From: Massilia sp. CF038
GTDB lineage: Bacteria; Pseudomonadota; Gammaproteobacteria; Burkholderiales; Burkholderiaceae_D
Direction: 5' to 3'
Assembly (NCBI RefSeq): GCF_900129765.1
Contig: NZ_FQWU01000001.1
Location: 1,736,001-1,800,000, forward strand
DNA: 64,000 bases
Part shown: positions 52,216-61,310 of the stretch, piece after piece
Layout: every line of letters begins with the position of its first letter
How positions within the stretch are numbered: position 1 is the stretch's first letter
Notes under the pieces: model-generated
The model's database searches: none
The model's input: the letters and a program-made list of their open reading frames with translations, nothing else
What the model was told of the DNA's origin: nothing
Program-made: the position numbers and the translations under genes

Positions 52216-53133
52216 TCAGGCGCGCGCCTCGGGCTGGAGCGTGACATGGTCGATCCCGTGGCGGGCCAGCAGCATGGCGTTGACCGCCGCGAGGATGCGC
52301 GGCCAGTCCTGCATGCTGCGAATCTGCAAATGGCCAATCAGGGCAGGCTGGCCTGGCGACATATCCCATACGTGCAGATCGTGCACCGACAGCACGCCAT
52401 CGATCAGGGCCAGATCGTCGCCCACCTTCAGATAGTCGATGTCGTGCGGCACGCCTTCCATCAGTGAATGGTAGGACTCGCGCAGAACGCCAATGGTGGA
52501 TTTGAGAATCAGCAGCGACACCAGAATCGACAGCAGCGGGTCGATCTGCATCCATCCCGTCTGCCAGATGACGGCGCCGGCAATCAGGGCCGCGATGGAG
52601 CCAAGCACGTCACCCATCACGTGCACCAGGGCTGCGCGGGTATTCATGTTGGCCTGGTCGCGCGAAAGCAGCCAGGCCACGCCCAGATTGATCGCCAGGC
52701 CGATGCCGGCCACGATGAAGACGGTGCCGCCGGCCACGGGTTTGGGCTGGGATAGCCGGTGCACTGCCTCAAACAGGATCCAGCCGACCACCAGCAGCAT
52801 GGCCAGACCGTTGACGAAGGCGGCCAGCGCTTCGGCACGGCCAAAGCCGAACGAATGGCGGGCCGACGGCGGCCTGCGCGCGATCAGCTGGGCCAGCAGC
52901 GCTAAGCCAAGCGCGGCGGCATCGGTCACCATGTGGCCAGCATCGGAAATGAGCGCCAGCGAGTTGGCGGCCCAGCCAGCACCGACTTCGACGCCGGCAA
53001 ACAGCAGCGTCAGCGTCAGCGAAAAGGCCAGCGCATTCTGGCTGCGCTTTTCGGCAACGTGTACATGGCGTGCGTCGCCCTCGTGGTGGGCGTGCAAATG
53101 GGCGCTGGGGGAGGGCGATTCGGAAGGCTGCAT
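52216..53133 (-). CDS. Cation diffusion facilitator (CzcD/ZitB-type) efflux protein
   Basis: A 305-aa inner-membrane transporter that exports zinc or similar divalent metals by proton exchange. Six helices; the metal-site pairs are in SDAGHMVTDAAALG (HxxxD, TM2) and HVMGDVLGSIAALI (HxxxD, TM5). The N-terminus has a His-rich stretch (HLHAHHEGDARHVHV), and the C-terminal cytoplasmic domain covers about 210-300. The zinc/cadmium/cobalt preference fits HxxxD at both sites. It precedes the flavoprotein in the same direction with a 78-bp gap. Confidence 0.92.
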   Translation of the reverse strand: MQPSESPSPSAHLHAHHEGDARHVHVAEKRSQNALAFSLTLTLLFAGVEVGAGWAANSLALISDAGHMVTDAAALGLALLAQLIARRPPSARHSFGFGRAEALAAFVNGLAMLLVVGWILFEAVHRLSQPKPVAGGTVFIVAGIGLAINLGVAWLLSRDQANMNTRAALVHVMGDVLGSIAALIAGAVIWQTGWMQIDPLLSILVSLLILKSTIGVLRESYHSLMEGVPHDIDYLKVGDDLALIDGVLSVHDLHVWDMSPGQPALIGHLQIRSMQDWPRILAAVNAMLLARHGIDHVTLQPEARA

Positions 53134-53318
53134 GGCAAGATAGAAAAATGCGATGGCACCAGTGTAGTGGAAAACGCTGCAAGGATGCTGGACTTGTGAT
53201 GACGGAAATATTTACACTTCCATCACGCATGATTTGTAAGTCTTTGATCTGGAACAAATTTTCGCTCTGGCGCGGCGCTTGCTTCGATTGCCAGTTCCCG
53301 TCCTGTCAGGAGAATGCA

Positions 53319-53915
53319 ATGCGTAAGCTGTTGGCAATGTTGTTTGCCGCCGCGATGGCTGTGCCGGCCGTCGTCCAGGCCACGGTCATCGATTTCAATC
53401 ACGGTCTCGACGAGCATTTCTATTACACGAACATGTATACCACCCGCGGGCCGCGTGGCGGCGACAACGGCTTTGCCCAGATGGTCAGGCTGACTGGCGG
53501 GCAGGTCCTGTCGAACCCGTTCGGCGCCCCCCACGCATCGCTGTTTTTGCCGGGCCTGGATACCTTCACGCTTAATTCGCTGTTCATTGGCGGCGCCTGG
53601 GGCACCCAGACCGTGTTCATCGAAGGCATTCTCGACGGACGGGTGCTGTATGAACGCTATGTGCCGATCAGTCCGACCCCGCTGGCCTTGCAGCTGGACT
53701 GGGGCGGGATCGACTTCATCCGCATTGCCACTGGCGATGATTACGTCAACACGGTTGAGGGCGGCAACGGCCGCAACTGGGTGATCGACAATCTGCTCAT
53801 CAACGATCCGGTGCTGGTGTATGTGCCCGAACCGGCGCCGTTCGCGCTGCTGGGCCTGGGCGCGCTGGCATTGTTAACGGCCCGGAAAAAGCGATACACA
53901 CTTTCTGCGAAATAG
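53319..53915 (+). CDS. PEP-CTERM sorting-domain protein
   Basis: A 198-aa exported protein: signal peptide MRKLLAMLFAAAMAVPAVVQA, then a beta-rich domain, and a C-terminal sorting signal VPEPAPFALLGLGALALLTA followed by RKKR. The Pro-Glu-Pro motif, membrane helix and basic end are the exosortase/PEP-CTERM signal, which usually directs proteins to the surface or to extracellular polysaccharide. The exosortase gene is not in this window. CAGGAG precedes the ATG by 8 nt. The central domain has no recognisable function. Confidence 0.84.
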   Translation: MRKLLAMLFAAAMAVPAVVQATVIDFNHGLDEHFYYTNMYTTRGPRGGDNGFAQMVRLTGGQVLSNPFGAPHASLFLPGLDTFTLNSLFIGGAWGTQTVFIEGILDGRVLYERYVPISPTPLALQLDWGGIDFIRIATGDDYVNTVEGGNGRNWVIDNLLINDPVLVYVPEPAPFALLGLGALALLTARKKRYTLSAK

Positions 53916-53918
53916 CCC

Positions 53919-53947
53919 TTGTTTTTCTGAAAGCGGCTCTCTATAAT
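53919..53947 (+). promoter_or_regulatory. Sigma-70 promoter of tRNA-Val
   Basis: -35 box TTGTTT (53919-53924), spacer of 17 bp, -10 box TATAAT (53942-53947). The mature tRNA starts at 53958, 10-11 bp later. Confidence 0.8.
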
Positions 53948-53957
53948 GCTGGTCTTC

Positions 53958-54034
53958 GGGCGGTTAGTTCAGCTGGTTAGAATACTTGGTCGACATCCAA
54001 GGGGTCGGGGATTCGAATTCCTCACCGCCCACCA
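53958..54034 (+). tRNA. tRNA-Val (anticodon GAC)
   Basis: A full cloverleaf with encoded CCA: acceptor GGGCGGT/ACCGCCC, D arm (GTTC/GAAT with a G-U pair), anticodon arm CTTGG-TCGACAT-CCAAG, variable GGGTC, T arm GGGGA-TTCGAAT-TCCTC. The anticodon is GAC, valine. Position 33, before the anticodon, is C rather than the near-universal U. A promoter lies directly upstream. Confidence 0.9.
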
Positions 54035-54151
54035 GAACATGCAGTACATTATGTAAGAGCGAGAAAGGCACCATGGTTATGGCACCGCGAACTACGACGG
54101 GGTTGTTCCAGCGACGCTAGTCGAGGTGACTTCTTTTGCTCTTCAAAAAAG
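54035..54151 (+). other. Spacer between tRNA-Val and a terminator; possible leader or small RNA
   Basis: There is no credible gene. The stretch contains several short inverted segments (near GCACCATGGTTATGGCACC) and ends in a strong terminator, so a tRNA trailer or a short stable RNA made with the tRNA is possible. It also forms the distant upstream part of the thrS region. Confidence 0.35.
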
Positions 54152-54178
54152 AAAACGCGGCTAGTCCGCGTTTTTTTT
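54152..54178 (+). terminator. Intrinsic terminator after tRNA-Val
   Basis: AAAACGCGG (54152-54160), loop CTAGT, CCGCGTTTT (54166-54174) and further T residues to 54178. It is a GC-rich stem with a T-run, standing 53 bp before thrS. Confidence 0.85.
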
Positions 54179-54230
54179 CGTCCGCATTTTTGTTAATCTT
54201 TACACCGCAGTCTTTGTTCAGGAGAACAGC

Positions 54231-56138
54231 ATGGTTTCAGTCCGACTTCCCGATGGTTCCGAGCGCCAGTTCGATGGCCCAGTCACCGTAGCACAAGTTG
54301 CGGCCAGCATCGGTACCGGCCTGGCGAAAGCCGCGCTGGCCGGCAAGGTCAACGGCAAAGTCGTCGATACTTCCTTCCTGATCGAAAGCAATGCCGATCT
54401 GGCGATCATTACCGACAAGGATCCGGAAGGGCTGGACGTGATCCGCCACTCGACGGCGCACTTGCTGGCTTACGCCGTCAAGGAATTGTTCCCGGACGCG
54501 CAAGTGACGATCGGTCCTGTGATCGAAAACGGTTTCTACTACGACTTTGCCTACAAGCGTCCGTTCACGCCGGAAGACCTGGTGGCGATCGAAAAGAAGA
54601 TGGCCGAACTGGTCAAGAAGGATGAAAAAGTCACGCGCACGGTCCTGCCGCGCGACGAGGCGGTGGCTTACTTCAAGTCCATTGGCGAGCACTACAAGGC
54701 TGAAATCATTGCCTCGATTCCTGCCGGCGAAGACGTGTCGCTGTATGCGGAAGGCGGCTTCACCGATTTGTGCCGCGGGCCTCACGTGCCATCGACGGGC
54801 AAGCTGAAGGTATTTAAGCTGATGAAGCTGGCCGGCGCCTACTGGCGTGGCGACTCCAAGAATGAAATGCTGCAGCGCGTGTACGGCACTGCCTGGGCCA
54901 AGAAGGAAGATCAGGAACTCTACCTGCACAATCTGGAAGAGGCGGAAAAGCGCGACCACCGCAAGCTGGGCAAGCAGCTCGACTTCTTCCATTTCCAGGA
55001 TGAAGCGCCGGGCCTGGTGTTCTGGCATCCCAAAGGCTGGACCATCTGGCAGCAGGTGGAGCAGTACATGCGCAATAAGTACCAGGTCAATGGCTACCAG
55101 GAAGTGAAAGCGCCGCAAATTCTCGATTCCAGCCTGTGGGGCAAGACCGGCCACTGGGAAAACTATCGCGAAAACATGTTTGTTACGGAATCGGAAAACC
55201 GTTCCTACGCGCTCAAGCCGATGAATTGCCCGGGTCACGTGCAAATCTTTAACAGCAACATGCGCAGCTACCGCGACTTGCCGCTGCGCTATGGCGAGTT
55301 TGGCCAGTGCCACCGCAATGAGCCCTCGGGCGCCTTGCACGGCATCATGCGCGTGCGCGGCTTTACTCAGGACGATGGCCACATTTTCTGCACCGACGAG
55401 CAGATCGAGCCGGAAGTGGTGGCCTTCCACCAGCAGGCGATGGAGGTGTATGCCGACTTCCACTTTGAAAACATCGAAGTCAAGCTGGCCCTGCGTCCGG
55501 ATAGCCGCATCGGCACCGACGAAGTGTGGGACAAGGCCGAAGACGCGCTGCGTTCGGGTCTGCGCGCCTGTGGCGTAAGCTGGACCGAATTGCCGGGCGA
55601 GGGCGCGTTCTACGGTCCGAAGATCGAGTACCACCTGAAGGATAGCCTGGGCCGTCCATGGCAGGTGGGCACCATGCAGGTTGACTTCTTCATGCCGGAG
55701 CGTCTGGGCGCGGAATACGTGGCGATGGACAATTCGCGCCAGGTGCCTGTGATGCTGCACCGGGCGATTGTCGGATCGTTGGAACGTTTTATCGGCATCC
55801 TGATCGAAAACTATGCTGGCGCCTTGCCACTGTGGTTGGCGCCAGTACAGGTTGCGGTCCTGAACATCTCCGATGCCCAGGCAGACTACGCCCGGGAAAT
55901 CTCGGCGCAGCTCAAGAAACTCGGGTACCGCGTTCACACTGATTTGCGAAACGAGAAGATTACCTATAAAATACGCGAACATTCCGTCCAAAAACTGCCA
56001 TATATCCTCGTGATTGGCGATAAAGAGCGGGATGCCAATACTGTGGCCGTGCGAGCACGTGGCAATGTCGATCTGGGCGTCATGTCCATCGATACGCTGG
56101 TGGAACGCCTCAAACACGAGGTCGAATCCAAAGCTTAA
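54231..56138 (+). CDS. thrS: Threonyl-tRNA synthetase
   Basis: A 635-aa class II synthetase. The N-terminal TGS domain (about 1-62) and the editing domain (about 63-225) precede the catalytic core; [16 protein letters not shown] is the editing-domain end. Zinc ligand Cys in [13 protein letters not shown] (about 335), motif 2 [32 protein letters not shown], and motif 3 with [17 protein letters not shown]. The C-terminal anticodon-binding domain ends the protein. CAGGAGAACAGC precedes the ATG. It heads the classic thrS-infC-rpmI-rplT-pheST-ihfA set. In E. coli thrS represses its own translation through its leader; no such structure is proven here. Confidence 0.97.
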   Translation: MVSVRLPDGSERQFDGPVTVAQVAASIGTGLAKAALAGKVNGKVVDTSFLIESNADLAIITDKDPEGLDVIRHSTAHLLAYAVKELFPDAQVTIGPVIENGFYYDFAYKRPFTPEDLVAIEKKMAELVKKDEKVTRTVLPRDEAVAYFKSIGEHYKAEIIASIPAGEDVSLYAEGGFTDLCRGPHVPSTGKLKVFKLMKLAGAYWRGDSKNEMLQRVYGTAWAKKEDQELYLHNLEEAEKRDHRKLGKQLDFFHFQDEAPGLVFWHPKGWTIWQQVEQYMRNKYQVNGYQEVKAPQILDSSLWGKTGHWENYRENMFVTESENRSYALKPMNCPGHVQIFNSNMRSYRDLPLRYGEFGQCHRNEPSGALHGIMRVRGFTQDDGHIFCTDEQIEPEVVAFHQQAMEVYADFHFENIEVKLALRPDSRIGTDEVWDKAEDALRSGLRACGVSWTELPGEGAFYGPKIEYHLKDSLGRPWQVGTMQVDFFMPERLGAEYVAMDNSRQVPVMLHRAIVGSLERFIGILIENYAGALPLWLAPVQVAVLNISDAQADYAREISAQLKKLGYRVHTDLRNEKITYKIREHSVQKLPYILVIGDKERDANTVAVRARGNVDLGVMSIDTLVERLKHEVESKA

Positions 56139-56177
56139 CCAGCATGGCTAATTCATCAGACATTAAAAGGAAACAAC

Positions 56178-56699
56178 ATAGCTACTGACAAGTCGCATCG
56201 CATCAACGGCGAAATCACCGCCCCTGAAATGCGTTTATCCGGGGTGGACAACGAGCCGCTTGGCATTGTGAGCCTGGCTGAAGCATTTCGTCTGGCCGAA
56301 GAAGCGAACGTAGACCTGGTGGAAATTGCGCCAACCGCGCAACCACCAGTTTGCCGCCTGATGGACTACGGCAAGTTCAAATATTCGGAGCAGAAGAAGG
56401 CGCACGAAGCCAAATTGAAGCAGAAGATCATCCTGGTCAAGGAAGTCAAATTCCGTCCTGGTACCGATGATGGCGACTACAATATCAAGCTGCGTAACCT
56501 GATCAAGTTCCTCGACGAAGGTGACAAAACCAAGATCACGCTGCGCTTCCGCGGCCGTGAAATGGCCCACCAGGATATCGGCTTCCGCATGCTGGAACGC
56601 CTGAAAGCCGATCTGGAGCCGTACGGCCAGGTTGAGCAGTTCCCGAAGATGGAAGGCCGTCAGATGATCATGATTCTGTCGCCGAAGAAGAAGAAATAA
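56178..56699 (+). CDS. infC: Translation initiation factor IF-3, starting at an ATA codon
   Basis: A 173-aa initiation factor. It keeps the 30S subunit free and checks the start codon. The full N-terminal domain ([20 protein letters not shown]) is only obtained if translation starts at ATA (56178-56180), which has AAAGGAAA about 8 nt upstream. The first ATG (56229) would delete 17 conserved residues. E. coli infC likewise uses a rare start (ATT), by which IF-3 limits its own synthesis. [20 protein letters not shown] is the linker and [18 protein letters not shown] the start of the C-terminal domain. It lies 39 bp after thrS. Confidence 0.95.
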   Translation: MATDKSHRINGEITAPEMRLSGVDNEPLGIVSLAEAFRLAEEANVDLVEIAPTAQPPVCRLMDYGKFKYSEQKKAHEAKLKQKIILVKEVKFRPGTDDGDYNIKLRNLIKFLDEGDKTKITLRFRGREMAHQDIGFRMLERLKADLEPYGQVEQFPKMEGRQMIMILSPKKKK

Positions 56700-56720
56700 G
56701 CTGTAAGGCTTAATCAAAAT

Positions 56721-56754
56721 ACAAGGGCGGGTGAGCAATCACCCGCCTTTGTTG
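56721..56754 (+). terminator. Terminator-like hairpin after infC
   Basis: ACAAGGGCGGGT (56721-56732) pairs with ACCCGCCTTTGT (56741-56752) with one internal mismatch, followed by TGTTT. It would separate infC from rpmI transcription. Confidence 0.7.
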
Positions 56755-56904
56755 TTTCAGCCACCACATCGTCCTCGCGAAGGCGGGGACCCATTCCACA
56801 TCGCCAAAGTTGTTCAGCATGCTATGGGCCCCCGCCTTCGCGAGGGCGATGTGGTGGTTGCTCGCGGCTGTGGGGATAACGCGAGCGCCTATGTGAGACT
56901 TTTG
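56755..56904. repeat. Dispersed GC-rich inverted repeat, copy 3 (GAAGG type), within the infC-rpmI gap
   Basis: The gap of 348 bp between infC and rpmI holds the infC terminator, this element, a promoter and a structured leader. The element's arms are 56761-56794 (CCACCACATCGTCCTCGCGA...) and 56824-56857 (...CGAGGGCGATGTGGTGG), with a loop of 29 nt. One arm has GTCCTCG where the other has CCCTCG, so the arms have begun to diverge. It splits an operon that is continuous in E. coli. Confidence 0.85.
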
Positions 56905-57047
56905 TTGCTTCTCCGCAGAATCGTGTTAAAATCTCCGGCTTCCTTCTGTAAAGAGGGAAGTCTAATGTGAAAGCAGGCCCCTAAGCGCAGCGCGTTGCTG
57001 CCACCTGCAATCCTGCTACTGGAGCTGTCCTACAGGACAGAACTAAT
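56905..57047 (+). promoter_or_regulatory. Promoter and structured leader of rpmI-rplT
   Basis: -35 box TTGCTT (56905-56910), 16-bp spacer, -10 box TAAAAT (56927-56932). The leader of about 110 nt contains CTTCCTTCTGTAAAGAGGGAAG-type pairing near 56940 and a perfect hairpin CTGTCC-TACA-GGACAG (57025-57040). The AGGA that should bind the ribosome before rpmI is in the 3' arm of that hairpin. In other bacteria L20 represses this operon by binding its leader; the same could happen here. Confidence 0.65.
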
Positions 57048-57245
57048 ATGCCTAAAATGAAGACCAAAAGCTCCGCGAAGAAACGTTTTCGCGTGCGTCC
57101 AGGTGGAACCGTCAAGTCGGGTCACGCTTTCAAGCGCCACATCCTGACCAAGAAGACCACCAAAAACAAGCGTCAACTGCGTGGTACCCGCAACATCAAT
57201 GCGTCCGACGTCACGTCCGTCATGCGCATGATGCCATCTGCTTAA
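57048..57245 (+). CDS. rpmI: 50S ribosomal protein L35
   Basis: A 65-aa ribosomal protein, lysine/arginine-rich as usual: [20 protein letters not shown], then [20 protein letters not shown]. Standard length (64-66 aa). rplT follows 21 bp on, with AAGGAG before its start. Its own ribosome site is inside a leader hairpin. Confidence 0.97.
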   Translation: MPKMKTKSSAKKRFRVRPGGTVKSGHAFKRHILTKKTTKNKRQLRGTRNINASDVTSVMRMMPSA

Positions 57246-57266
57246 TCTCACAACTAAGGAGTTACT

Positions 57267-57626
57267 ATGCCTAGAGTAAAACGTGGGGTTACAGCTCGTG
57301 CCCGTCATAAAAAGATTCTTGTACAAGCTAAAGGCTACCGTGGTCGCCGCAGCAAGGTATACCGTGTTGCCAAGCAAGCAGTCATGCGCGCTGGCCAATA
57401 CGCCTACCGTGACCGTCGTAACAAGAAGCGCGTATTCCGTCGTCTGTGGATCGCTCGTATCAACGCCGCTTCCCGTGAGCATGGCGTAACGTACAGCGTC
57501 TTCATGAACGGCCTGAAGAAAGCATCGATCGAACTGGACCGTAAAGTCCTGGCCGATATGGCTGTGATGGACAAGCCGGCGTTCGCCGCGATTGTCAACG
57601 CAGTAAAGGCAAAGATCGCTGCGTAA
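57267..57626 (+). CDS. rplT: 50S ribosomal protein L20
   Basis: A 119-aa ribosomal protein needed for early 50S assembly, and in E. coli the repressor of rpmI-rpl[21 protein letters not shown], then [20 protein letters not shown] and [19 protein letters not shown] are the signature. AAGGAG before the ATG. Two hairpins lie between it and pheS. Confidence 0.98.
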   Translation: MPRVKRGVTARARHKKILVQAKGYRGRRSKVYRVAKQAVMRAGQYAYRDRRNKKRVFRRLWIARINAASREHGVTYSVFMNGLKKASIELDRKVLADMAVMDKPAFAAIVNAVKAKIAA

Positions 57627-57643
57627 GCATCGATGTTTGTCAT

Positions 57644-57701
57644 GGGCGCCGTCAGGCGCCCCTAGAAGCGGGGCAGAGGTTCAAACCTGTGCCCCGTTTT
57701 T
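57644..57701 (+). terminator. Two-hairpin terminator/attenuator candidate between rplT and pheS
   Basis: First hairpin GGGCGCC-GTCA-GGCGCCC (57644-57661). Second hairpin CGGGGCAGAGG (57669-57679) with CCTGTGCCCCG (57686-57696), one mismatch, then TTTTT (57697-57701), an intrinsic terminator. GCCCC of the first can alternatively pair with GGGGC of the second (57670-57674). pheS begins 45 bp after the T-run, so expression of pheST must either read through or start here. Confidence 0.65.
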
Positions 57702-57745
57702 GATTGTGGCGCGTGCGCCGTCCAACACCGGAAGACTTTCATCGC

Positions 57746-58762
57746 ATGAACTCCCTCGAAGAACTCGTCGTCTCGGCCCAGGCTGACTTTATCGCCGCCG
57801 AAGACGCTGCCGCACTCGAAAACGCCAAAGCCAAGTATCTTGGCAAGACCGGCCAGATCACCGAACAGATGAAGGGCCTGGGCAAGCTCGATCCGGAGCA
57901 GAAAAAAGCCCAGGGCGCCCTGATCAACGCTGCCAAGGTGCAAATCGAGGCCGCGCTGACCGCGCGCCGCGACGCCCTGGCGAACGCCATCATGGAAGCA
58001 CGTCTGAACCTGGAAGCGATCGATGTCACGCTGCCGGGCCGTGGCCGCGCCATGGGCGGCATCCATCCGGTGATGCGCAGCTGGGAGCGGGTCGAGGAGA
58101 TCTTCCGTTCCATCGGGTTCGACGTGGCCGACGGCCCCGAGATCGAAACCGACTGGACCAATTTCACTGCCCTGAACAGCCCCGAGAACCATCCGGCCCG
58201 TTCGATGCAGGACACCTTCTACATCGAAGGCAATGACAGCACCGGCAAGCCGCTACTGCTGCGTACCCACACCAGCCCGATGCAGGTGCGCTACGCGCGC
58301 ACCCACACGCCGCCAATCAAGGTGATCGCGCCCGGCCGCACCTACCGCGTTGACAGCGATGCGACCCACTCGCCGATGTTCCACCAGGTCGAAGGCCTGT
58401 GGATTGCCGAAGACATTTCGTTTGCCGACTTGAAGGGCGTGTACCTCAACTTCGTCAAAGCCTTCTTCGAGACGGACGATCTGCAGGTGCGCTTCCGCCC
58501 CTCGTACTTCCCGTTCACCGAGCCATCGGCCGAAATCGACATCGCCTTTGGCAGTGGCCCGCTCAAAGGGCGCTGGCTGGAAGTGTCGGGCGCCGGCCAG
58601 GTGCATCCGACGGTGGTCAAGAACTTCGGCCTCGATCCTGAAAAATTCATCGGCTTCGCGTTCGGCTCCGGCCTCGAGCGCCTGACCATGCTGCGCTACG
58701 GGATCAATGATCTGCGCCTGTTCTACGAAGGCGATCTGCGCTTCCTGAAGCAATTTAACTAA
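57746..58762 (+). CDS. pheS: Phenylalanyl-tRNA synthetase alpha subunit
   Basis: A 338-aa catalytic subunit of the alpha2-beta2 enzyme. The N-terminal coiled-coil (about 1-85; [20 protein letters not shown]) binds tRNA. The class II core begins near [20 protein letters not shown], with [20 protein letters not shown] (motif 2) and [20 protein letters not shown] (motif 3). The ATG at 57746 gives the family length; an in-frame GTG at 57704 would lie just after the terminator. pheT follows by 16 bp. Confidence 0.97.
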   Translation: MNSLEELVVSAQADFIAAEDAAALENAKAKYLGKTGQITEQMKGLGKLDPEQKKAQGALINAAKVQIEAALTARRDALANAIMEARLNLEAIDVTLPGRGRAMGGIHPVMRSWERVEEIFRSIGFDVADGPEIETDWTNFTALNSPENHPARSMQDTFYIEGNDSTGKPLLLRTHTSPMQVRYARTHTPPIKVIAPGRTYRVDSDATHSPMFHQVEGLWIAEDISFADLKGVYLNFVKAFFETDDLQVRFRPSYFPFTEPSAEIDIAFGSGPLKGRWLEVSGAGQVHPTVVKNFGLDPEKFIGFAFGSGLERLTMLRYGINDLRLFYEGDLRFLKQFN

Positions 58763-58778
58763 TTCCGAGGTCCATACA

Positions 58779-61205
58779 ATGCAATTTTCTGAAAATTGGC
58801 TCCGTACCATGGTCGATCCGAAGATGACTTCGGATGAACTGGCCCACCTGTTGACCATGTCCGGCCTGGAAGTGGAAGAAGTCGAAGCAGTCGCGCCCCC
58901 GTTTTCCAACGTGGTGGTGGCCGAAGTGCTGGAAGTGACGCGGCATCCGAACGCGGACCGCCTGAACGTCTGCAAGGTCGATGCTGGCACCGGCACGCTG
59001 CTCAATATCGTCTGCGGCGCGCCCAATGTGCGCGCCGGGATGAAAGCCATTTGCGCCATGGCCGGCGCAGTGCTGCCGCCAAGCGCGGACGGCAAGCCTT
59101 TCGTGATCAAGGTCGGTGAACTGCGCGGCGTGGAGTCGCAGGGCATGATGTGCTCGGCCAAGGAACTGAAAATCTCGGAAGAGAGCAGCGGCTTGATGGA
59201 GCTGCCCTCGGACGCCCCAGTGGGCCAGAACATCCGCGACTACCTCGCTTTGAACGACCTGAAATTCACCATCAAGCTGACCCCGAACAAGGCGGACTGC
59301 CTGTCGGTGCTGGGCGTGGCACGCGAAGTGTCGGCCCTGACTGGCACCCCGTTGCAGGCACCCGTCACGCGTCCGGTGGCGGTCAACGGCAGCGAAATTC
59401 TGCCTGTCAAAATCAGCGCCCCGGACCTGTGCGGCCGTTTTTCGGGCCGCGTCATCCGCGGCTTGAACGCCAAGGCGGAAACGCCGGCCTGGATGCGTCA
59501 GCGCCTCGAGCGCAGCGGCCAGCGTCCGCTGTCGGCCCTGGTCGATATCTCCAACTACGTCATGCTGGAGCTGGGCCGTCCGTCGCACGTGTTCGACCTG
59601 GCCAAGATTCACGGCGGGCTGGACGTTCGCTGGGGCAAGAAGGGCGAGTCGCTCAAGCTTTTGAATGGCAGCACCGTGGACGTGGACGAGTGGGTTGGCG
59701 TCATCTCCGACGACAAGGAAATTGAATCCCTGGCTGGCATCATGGGCGGCGACGCGACTGCCGTCTCGCTTGAGACCGAAGACATCTATCTGGAAGCGGC
59801 CTTCTGGTGGCCGAACGCGATCCAGGGCCGGGCACGGCGCTTTAACTTCTCGACCGATGCGGGCCACCGCTTCGAGCGCGGGGTCGATTTTGCCACCACG
59901 GTGGAACACATCGAGCGCATCACCGCCCTGATCGTGGAAATCTGCGGCACCGCGCAGACCGTGGTCGGACCGGTTGACGACCAGATCGTCAACATCCCCC
60001 AGCGCCAGCCAGTGCAGATGCGCACGGCGCGCGCGCAAAAGGTGATTGGCGTGCCGATCACCGATGCCATGGTGGCCGACATCTTTACCCGTCTGGGCTT
60101 GCCGTTCACGCAGCAGCCTGGCCTGTTCGCCGTCACGGCGCCGTCCTACCGCTTCGACATCGAGATCGAGGAAGACTTGATCGAAGAAGTGGCGCGCGTG
60201 TACGGCTTTGAAAACATCCCGGCGCTGCCGCCGGTCGCTGCCAGCGCCATGCGCATCGCGCCGGAGCACACCCGCTCCCTGTTCGCGGTGCGCCATCAAC
60301 TGGCCGACCTGGGCTACCAGGAAGTGGTCAACATGAGCTTTGTGGAAGCGCAGTGGGAAGCCGACTTCAATGCCAATGAAGCGCCGATCAAGCTGCAGAA
60401 CCCGATCGCCAGCCAGTTGTCAGTGATGCGTTCGTCGCTGATTGGCTCCCTGGTGGCCAATGTGCGCTACAACCTGAACCGCAAGGCGGGCCGGGTGCGC
60501 GTGTTCGAGGTGGGTGCCATCTTCCTGCGCAATGCGCAGGCGGTGGACGGTCCGCTGTCGATCGCCGGTTTCGACCAGCCCAAGCGGGTGGCGGCCATTG
60601 CCTACGGCCAGGCCGTGGACGAGCAGTGGGGCGCGGCCGCGCGCCTGGTTGACTACTTCGACGTCAAGGCCGATCTGGAAGCCTTGTTCGCGCCGCGCCA
60701 GCTGCGTTTCTCGAAACTGAATCACCCTGGTTTGCACCCGGGCCGTTCGGCTGCGGTCGAGCTCGATGGCGTGCAGATTGGCTTCATTGGTGAACTGCAT
60801 CCGCGCTGGCTGCAGAAATACGACCTGCCACAGGCGCCGGTCCTGTTCGAGGTCGATGCAGTTGCGTTGCAACAACGAGTGGTGCCGAACTATTCAGAAA
60901 TTTCGAAGTTCCCGGGCGCCACCCGCGATCTCGCCTTGATCGTCAAGCAAGACCTTGCGGCACAAGACCTGCTCGATACTTTTGCTGCTGAATTACAAGT
61001 AAATCCTGCAGGAAAGATTGTGCAAGCCATTGTTTTGTTTGATGAATATCGCGGAAAAGGGCTGTCGGCGGATGAAAAAAGCCTTGCTTTCCGCTTTAGC
61101 TTGCAAGATACTCAAACCACCTTGCAGGACGATGCGGTCGACGCTTTGATGTCGGCGATGACCGATGCTGCCAAGCGAAATAACGGCGCGACACCTCGCG
61201 CATGA
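58779..61205 (+). CDS. pheT: Phenylalanyl-tRNA synthetase beta subunit
   Basis: An 808-aa subunit: a tRNA-binding (EMAP/OB) domain (about 40-150; [20 protein letters not shown]), B3/B4 editing domain (about 210-390), B5 (about 400-475), the catalytic-like core, and the C-terminal FDX-ACB domain (about 710-800; [20 protein letters not shown]). No truncation (E. coli PheT is 795 aa). The reading frame ends just before the ihfA region, separated by about 40-100 bp depending on where ihfA starts. Confidence 0.97.
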   Translation: MQFSENWLRTMVDPKMTSDELAHLLTMSGLEVEEVEAVAPPFSNVVVAEVLEVTRHPNADRLNVCKVDAGTGTLLNIVCGAPNVRAGMKAICAMAGAVLPPSADGKPFVIKVGELRGVESQGMMCSAKELKISEESSGLMELPSDAPVGQNIRDYLALNDLKFTIKLTPNKADCLSVLGVAREVSALTGTPLQAPVTRPVAVNGSEILPVKISAPDLCGRFSGRVIRGLNAKAETPAWMRQRLERSGQRPLSALVDISNYVMLELGRPSHVFDLAKIHGGLDVRWGKKGESLKLLNGSTVDVDEWVGVISDDKEIESLAGIMGGDATAVSLETEDIYLEAAFWWPNAIQGRARRFNFSTDAGHRFERGVDFATTVEHIERITALIVEICGTAQTVVGPVDDQIVNIPQRQPVQMRTARAQKVIGVPITDAMVADIFTRLGLPFTQQPGLFAVTAPSYRFDIEIEEDLIEEVARVYGFENIPALPPVAASAMRIAPEHTRSLFAVRHQLADLGYQEVVNMSFVEAQWEADFNANEAPIKLQNPIASQLSVMRSSLIGSLVANVRYNLNRKAGRVRVFEVGAIFLRNAQAVDGPLSIAGFDQPKRVAAIAYGQAVDEQWGAAARLVDYFDVKADLEALFAPRQLRFSKLNHPGLHPGRSAAVELDGVQIGFIGELHPRWLQKYDLPQAPVLFEVDAVALQQRVVPNYSEISKFPGATRDLALIVKQDLAAQDLLDTFAAELQVNPAGKIVQAIVLFDEYRGKGLSADEKSLAFRFSLQDTQTTLQDDAVDALMSAMTDAAKRNNGATPRA

Positions 61206-61310
61206 ACCCCACGGGTAAGTTCGATTTAAAGGCAGGGCTGGAAAATTAATAACAACGACGTTGATTCCGCGGTACTCCAATCGGCACTGGCGGCCGACCT
61301 GCATCGGGCC

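Noticed and set aside
54237-56117. A 626-codon open frame antisense to thrS
   Set aside because: It mirrors thrS codon by codon, has no ribosome site and encodes His/Leu-rich low-sense sequence. thrS is certain. The same holds for long antisense frames in ETF-QO, relA, scoAB and the MMPL gene.
57633-57665. A true pheM-like leader peptide gene
   Set aside because: Only one of ten codons is Phe and there is no ribosome site; kept as a low-confidence finding, not as a gene.
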